From assembly GCA_019695055.1 (NCBI GenBank), contig JAIBAT010000163.1, positions 1 to 54,148 on the forward strand: 54,148 nucleotides of DNA, read 5' to 3'. This DNA comes from Candidatus Sumerlaeaceae bacterium. GTDB lineage: Bacteria; Sumerlaeota; Sumerlaeia; Sumerlaeales; Sumerlaeaceae. Positions 51,096 through 54,148 of this stretch are shown piece after piece; position 1 is the first letter of the stretch, and every line of letters begins with the position of its first letter. The notes beneath the pieces are model-generated. The model was not told where the DNA came from. It searched no databases and saw only the letters and a program-made list of their open reading frames with translations. A program made the translations under genes and the position numbers.

Positions 51096-51845
51096 ATGAG
51101 TTTTCGAGATCTAATACGTCCATTTATCCCCGAAAAGCTGCGCCGGCTGCGCCACGCGCTTTTCGTACTGAACAATGCGACCTATAATACTGACGGACTT
51201 GTGACGCACCACGATGCGGATTTCCTACAGGACCCGGTTTTTCAGGAGGCATACCGACTCGGGAAGAATACAGGCTCCTGGGGGCTCTCCGAGGTTCCGT
51301 GGCGCGCCTATGTGGCGTGCTGGGCGGGCAATCACGCTCTAAGGCTGGAAGGGGATTTCGTCGAATGCGGCGTAAACCGCGGCGGGCTGTCACGTGCGGT
51401 GATCCATTATACGAAATTTCAGGATCAGTCGAATCGTCGATTTTACCTGATGGATACATTTGCCGGTTTCCCCGCCGATCTCAAGTCGGTGGCCGCTTAT
51501 CTCAACCGGGACGAGTACGGCGAATGCTTTGAGGACGTCGTTCGCGAGTTCAGCCCATTCAAGAATGTTGTCCTTGTTCGTGGGCGGATTCCCGAAACGT
51601 TGTCGCAGGTCCCTTCGACAAAGGTTGCCTACTTGAGCATCGACATGAACGTGGCCGAGCCCGAAGTGGCGGCACTGGAGTTTTTCTGGGACAAACTGGT
51701 GACCGGGGCGGTGGTGGTGCTCGACGATTACGGGTTCGGAGAACCCTATCATCGCCAAAAGACGGCCATGAATGAACTTGCGGCCCGATTGGGTGTTGAT
51801 GTGCTTCTGCTGCCCACCGGCCAGGGATTGATCCTGAAATCGTAG
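51096..51845 (+). CDS. TylF/MycF-family SAM-dependent O-methyltransferase
   Basis: The 249-residue product starts at ATG 51096. It matches the macrocin O-methyltransferase (TylF) family: GDFVECGVNRGGLSRAVI forms the SAM-binding loop, followed by RRFYLMDTFAGFP, VAYLSIDMNVAEPEVAALEFFWDKL and GAVVVLDDYGF, the acidic Mg-binding stretch. Family members methylate sugar hydroxyls on antibiotics or surface glycans. No polyketide or glycan cluster is adjacent, so a cell-surface sugar is a guess. It diverges from the large membrane protein across 190 bases and is followed by tgt after 47 bases. Confidence 0.88.
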   Translation: MSFRDLIRPFIPEKLRRLRHALFVLNNATYNTDGLVTHHDADFLQDPVFQEAYRLGKNTGSWGLSEVPWRAYVACWAGNHALRLEGDFVECGVNRGGLSRAVIHYTKFQDQSNRRFYLMDTFAGFPADLKSVAAYLNRDEYGECFEDVVREFSPFKNVVLVRGRIPETLSQVPSTKVAYLSIDMNVAEPEVAALEFFWDKLVTGAVVVLDDYGFGEPYHRQKTAMNELAARLGVDVLLLPTGQGLILKS

Positions 51846-51886
51846 CGGCCACAATAAGTCAATGTGTCATAATGATAATAAGATAA

Positions 51887-53008
<1,122 letters not shown>

Positions 53009-53129
53009 AAATTTCCCCGGATCCCGCCCATTTGCGCCCGGCTTCCCCTGGGTGAACTCCGCGGTGGCGACCTGTTGGCAGCATCTGGGCGTTGGAACTT
53101 ATTTCAAATTCATCCCCAAGAGGCCTGGA

Positions 53130-53163
53130 GTGGCGCAAATGCGCCACGGGTGGCCGCTTTTTT
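53130..53163 (+). terminator. Probable terminator after tgt, with an alternative upstream hairpin
   Basis: A 7-base perfect stem (GTGGCGC, AAAT loop, GCGCCAC; 53130-53147) is followed by GGGTGGCCGC and six T residues (53158-53163). GCGCCAC can instead pair, with a bulge, to TGGCCGC next to the T tract, so two mutually exclusive folds are possible. Confidence 0.45.
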
Positions 53164-53250
53164 CGATCTTTTCACCCCGGAAACCGCCTACCAGCTCGTT
53201 TTGCCCATTCCTTGTCGCCAAATAAACCAAATAAAATCAACATTTTAAGG

Positions 53251-53267
53251 CGATTTTGGCAAAATCG
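53251..53267. promoter_or_regulatory. Perfect inverted repeat upstream of mraZ
   Basis: CGATTTT (53251-53257) and AAAATCG (53261-53267) are separated by GGC, 100 bases before the mraZ start. It could be an operator or small hairpin in the mraZ leader; no known factor is assigned. Confidence 0.4.
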
Positions 53268-53366
53268 ACATGTCCATGCATTTTTTACTTGCGAGACGGG
53301 GAGCCTTTGAGTACGCATGTCCAAGTTCTGGTGAATTGAACCAAATTCAACCAGGGCGCGGTGAAG

Positions 53367-53894
53367 ATGAGCGACAAAACACCAAAAGAAGGTACAACAC
53401 CGGACGCCGATGGGTTCACGGACAATGTGAACGCTCGTTTGGACAAGGTATTGAGGGTCGCGATTCCAGCCAAGTTTGTGGATGTTCTGGCGGCGAACTA
53501 TCCGGAGCATAAGGGCCGGGTGGTTCTGGTTCCGGGCAAGGACTGTGTCAGGGTCTTCCCCGTGCCGGTTTGGGAAGTGGAAAAGGAAAGACTTCTGAAG
53601 TTGGATTCCTTGAACCCGAAAGTCGCCAAGCTTCGCCGGGTGGTATTTGGAAATAAGAAGGAATGCACGCTGGACCCTCAAAACCGGGTTCGCCTGTCCG
53701 AGCAGCAGGTCAAGAATGGCAAGCTGCGAGACGACAAGCCGGCGGAAGGGGACGAGACCTCCACGGAGGTCGCGGTGGTGGGGCAGATCGACCGGTTGGA
53801 GATCTGGAACTACCAGCGGTGGTGCAGCTACAACGAAGGAATCGATGTAGACGAGGCTTTTGGGGAAGTGTTCTCCGAAGCTGGGCTGGTTTGA
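53367..53894 (+). CDS. mraZ: MraZ transcriptional regulator of the division and cell wall cluster
   Basis: The 175-residue protein has two AbrB/SpoVT-like swapped-hairpin domains typical of MraZ. The first is NARLDKVLRVAIPAKF and the second is CTLDPQNRVRLSEQQV, each with the D-x-x-x-R core in slightly degenerate form. It is longer than the usual 140-150 residues, with a charged N-terminal extension of about 15 residues (SDKTPKEGTTPDADG) and a Lys/Asp/Glu-rich insert before VAVVGQIDRLEIW. The start is ATG 53367; GTG 53361 two codons upstream is an alternative. MraZ represses dcw transcription. Its position directly before rsmH is the canonical order. Confidence 0.88.
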   Translation: MSDKTPKEGTTPDADGFTDNVNARLDKVLRVAIPAKFVDVLAANYPEHKGRVVLVPGKDCVRVFPVPVWEVEKERLLKLDSLNPKVAKLRRVVFGNKKECTLDPQNRVRLSEQQVKNGKLRDDKPAEGDETSTEVAVVGQIDRLEIWNYQRWCSYNEGIDVDEAFGEVFSEAGLV

Positions 53895-53901
53895 CAAACG
53901 G

Positions 53902-54148
53902 GTGGTTCACCGCCCCGTCCTGCTGGCTCAAGTACTGGAGTTGCTGGACTTAAAATCCGGCCTGCTGGTCGTGGACGGCACACTGGGTGCCGCGGGCCAT
54001 GCGAAAGAGATTTTGGGGCAAATTCAGCCCCAAGGGTTTGTTTTAGGGTTAGATAGGGACCCGCAGGTTGCTGAACTTGCGGCGCGGGAGCTGATAAACG
54101 CTGGATTCACCCGCGGAAAGCAGTTCGAAGTCGAGGTGCGGCGGTTTT
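53902..54148 (+). CDS. rsmH: 16S rRNA (cytosine(1402)-N4)-methyltransferase, 3' partial
   Basis: The reading frame runs off the window end after 82 full codons. From GTG 53902, seven bases after the mraZ stop, it reads MVHRPVLLAQVLELL, the standard RsmH N terminus, then VVDGTLGAAGHAKEIL, the SAM-binding motif, and GFVLGLDRDPQVAELA. No ATG lies between the mraZ stop and this motif, which supports the GTG start. RsmH methylates C1402 of 16S rRNA. The mraZ-rsmH order marks the head of a dcw cluster continuing outside. Confidence 0.93.
   Translation, partial: MVHRPVLLAQVLELLDLKSGLLVVDGTLGAAGHAKEILGQIQPQGFVLGLDRDPQVAELAARELINAGFTRGKQFEVEVRRF

Larger units (their letters stand above)
53009..53366. 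other. mraZ: Intergenic region upstream of the dcw cluster
   Basis: This 358-base gap between tgt and mraZ holds two structures described separately: overlapping hairpins followed by six T residues (53130-53163), and a perfect inverted repeat (53251-53267). The last 150 bases are AT-rich and likely contain the mraZ promoter, though I cannot align a -35 and -10 at proper spacing. Typical repeated GTGGG-type MraZ boxes were not found. I see no gene. Confidence 0.6.

Overview
The window is GC-rich, densely coded chromosomal DNA from what looks like an uncultured, double-membraned bacterium of a candidate phylum. Sumerlaeota, Hydrogenedentota or another PVC-like lineage is my best guess; this rests on gene content only and no marker phylogeny was possible. 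The pointers are two stand-alone pseudopilins sharing a C-terminal YDPTNGT motif, a DUF4912 protein with a lysine/alanine/proline-rich tail, a DUF1501/DUF1800 pair, many secreted proteins, and ordinary housekeeping genes (hemB, ilvA, holA, lgt, gltD, sat, tgt, mraZ, rsmH). I see no tRNA, rRNA, CRISPR array, intact insertion sequence or prophage.

Layout. 1-1350: the end of a secreted Pro-Thr-linker protein, then an orphan pseudopilin. 1343-5004 (minus): a run hemB-ilvA-exported SAM hydrolase-like-yaiI. 5099-7724 (plus): holA, an AsmA-like protein and a CAP-domain protein. 7746-12462: an exported thioredoxin-fold protein, a divergent PilO/GspM-like membrane protein, a STAS-TPR fusion and gltD. 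12484-14999 (minus): an M16 peptidase pair, one subunit catalytic and one with all zinc ligands lost. 15313-17230 (plus): DUF4912 and bcp, separated by a strong terminator hairpin. 17322-20765: ctpA, divergent lgt and a second pseudopilin. 20964-27827 (plus): a four-gene overlapping operon of an exported GH31 alpha-xylosidase-like enzyme and the xylose ABC importer xylFGH. 27900-29564: a secreted beta-helix protein. 29694-31953 (plus): an M20 amidohydrolase, then hicAB with a coupled small gene.

32007-36372 (minus): an arabinokinase-type glycosyltransferase domain, a transposase-derived helix-turn-helix protein, sat, and two overlapping half-size sirohydrochlorin chelatases. sat and the chelatases together suggest sulfate assimilation and siroheme supply. 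36449-38229: a secreted beta-sandwich protein and a polysaccharide deacetylase. 38317-42847 (minus): mntABCD-mntR, preceded by a 16-bp perfect palindrome overlapping a promoter. Both permeases carry cytoplasmic winged-helix-like tails. 43006-46054: DUF1501 and DUF1800. 46313-50905: MarR, a potassium channel, an FAD oxidoreductase and a large membrane protein ending in a pseudopilin-like domain. 51096-54148 (plus): a TylF-type methyltransferase, tgt, and the start of a dcw cluster (mraZ, partial rsmH).

The most noteworthy signals are the manganese operon with regulator-like tails on both permeases, the split and asymmetric chelatase pair, the SAM hydrolase homologue with an altered catalytic triad, and the free-standing transposase-type DNA-binding protein. 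I found no single locus I can defend as a wholly new system.
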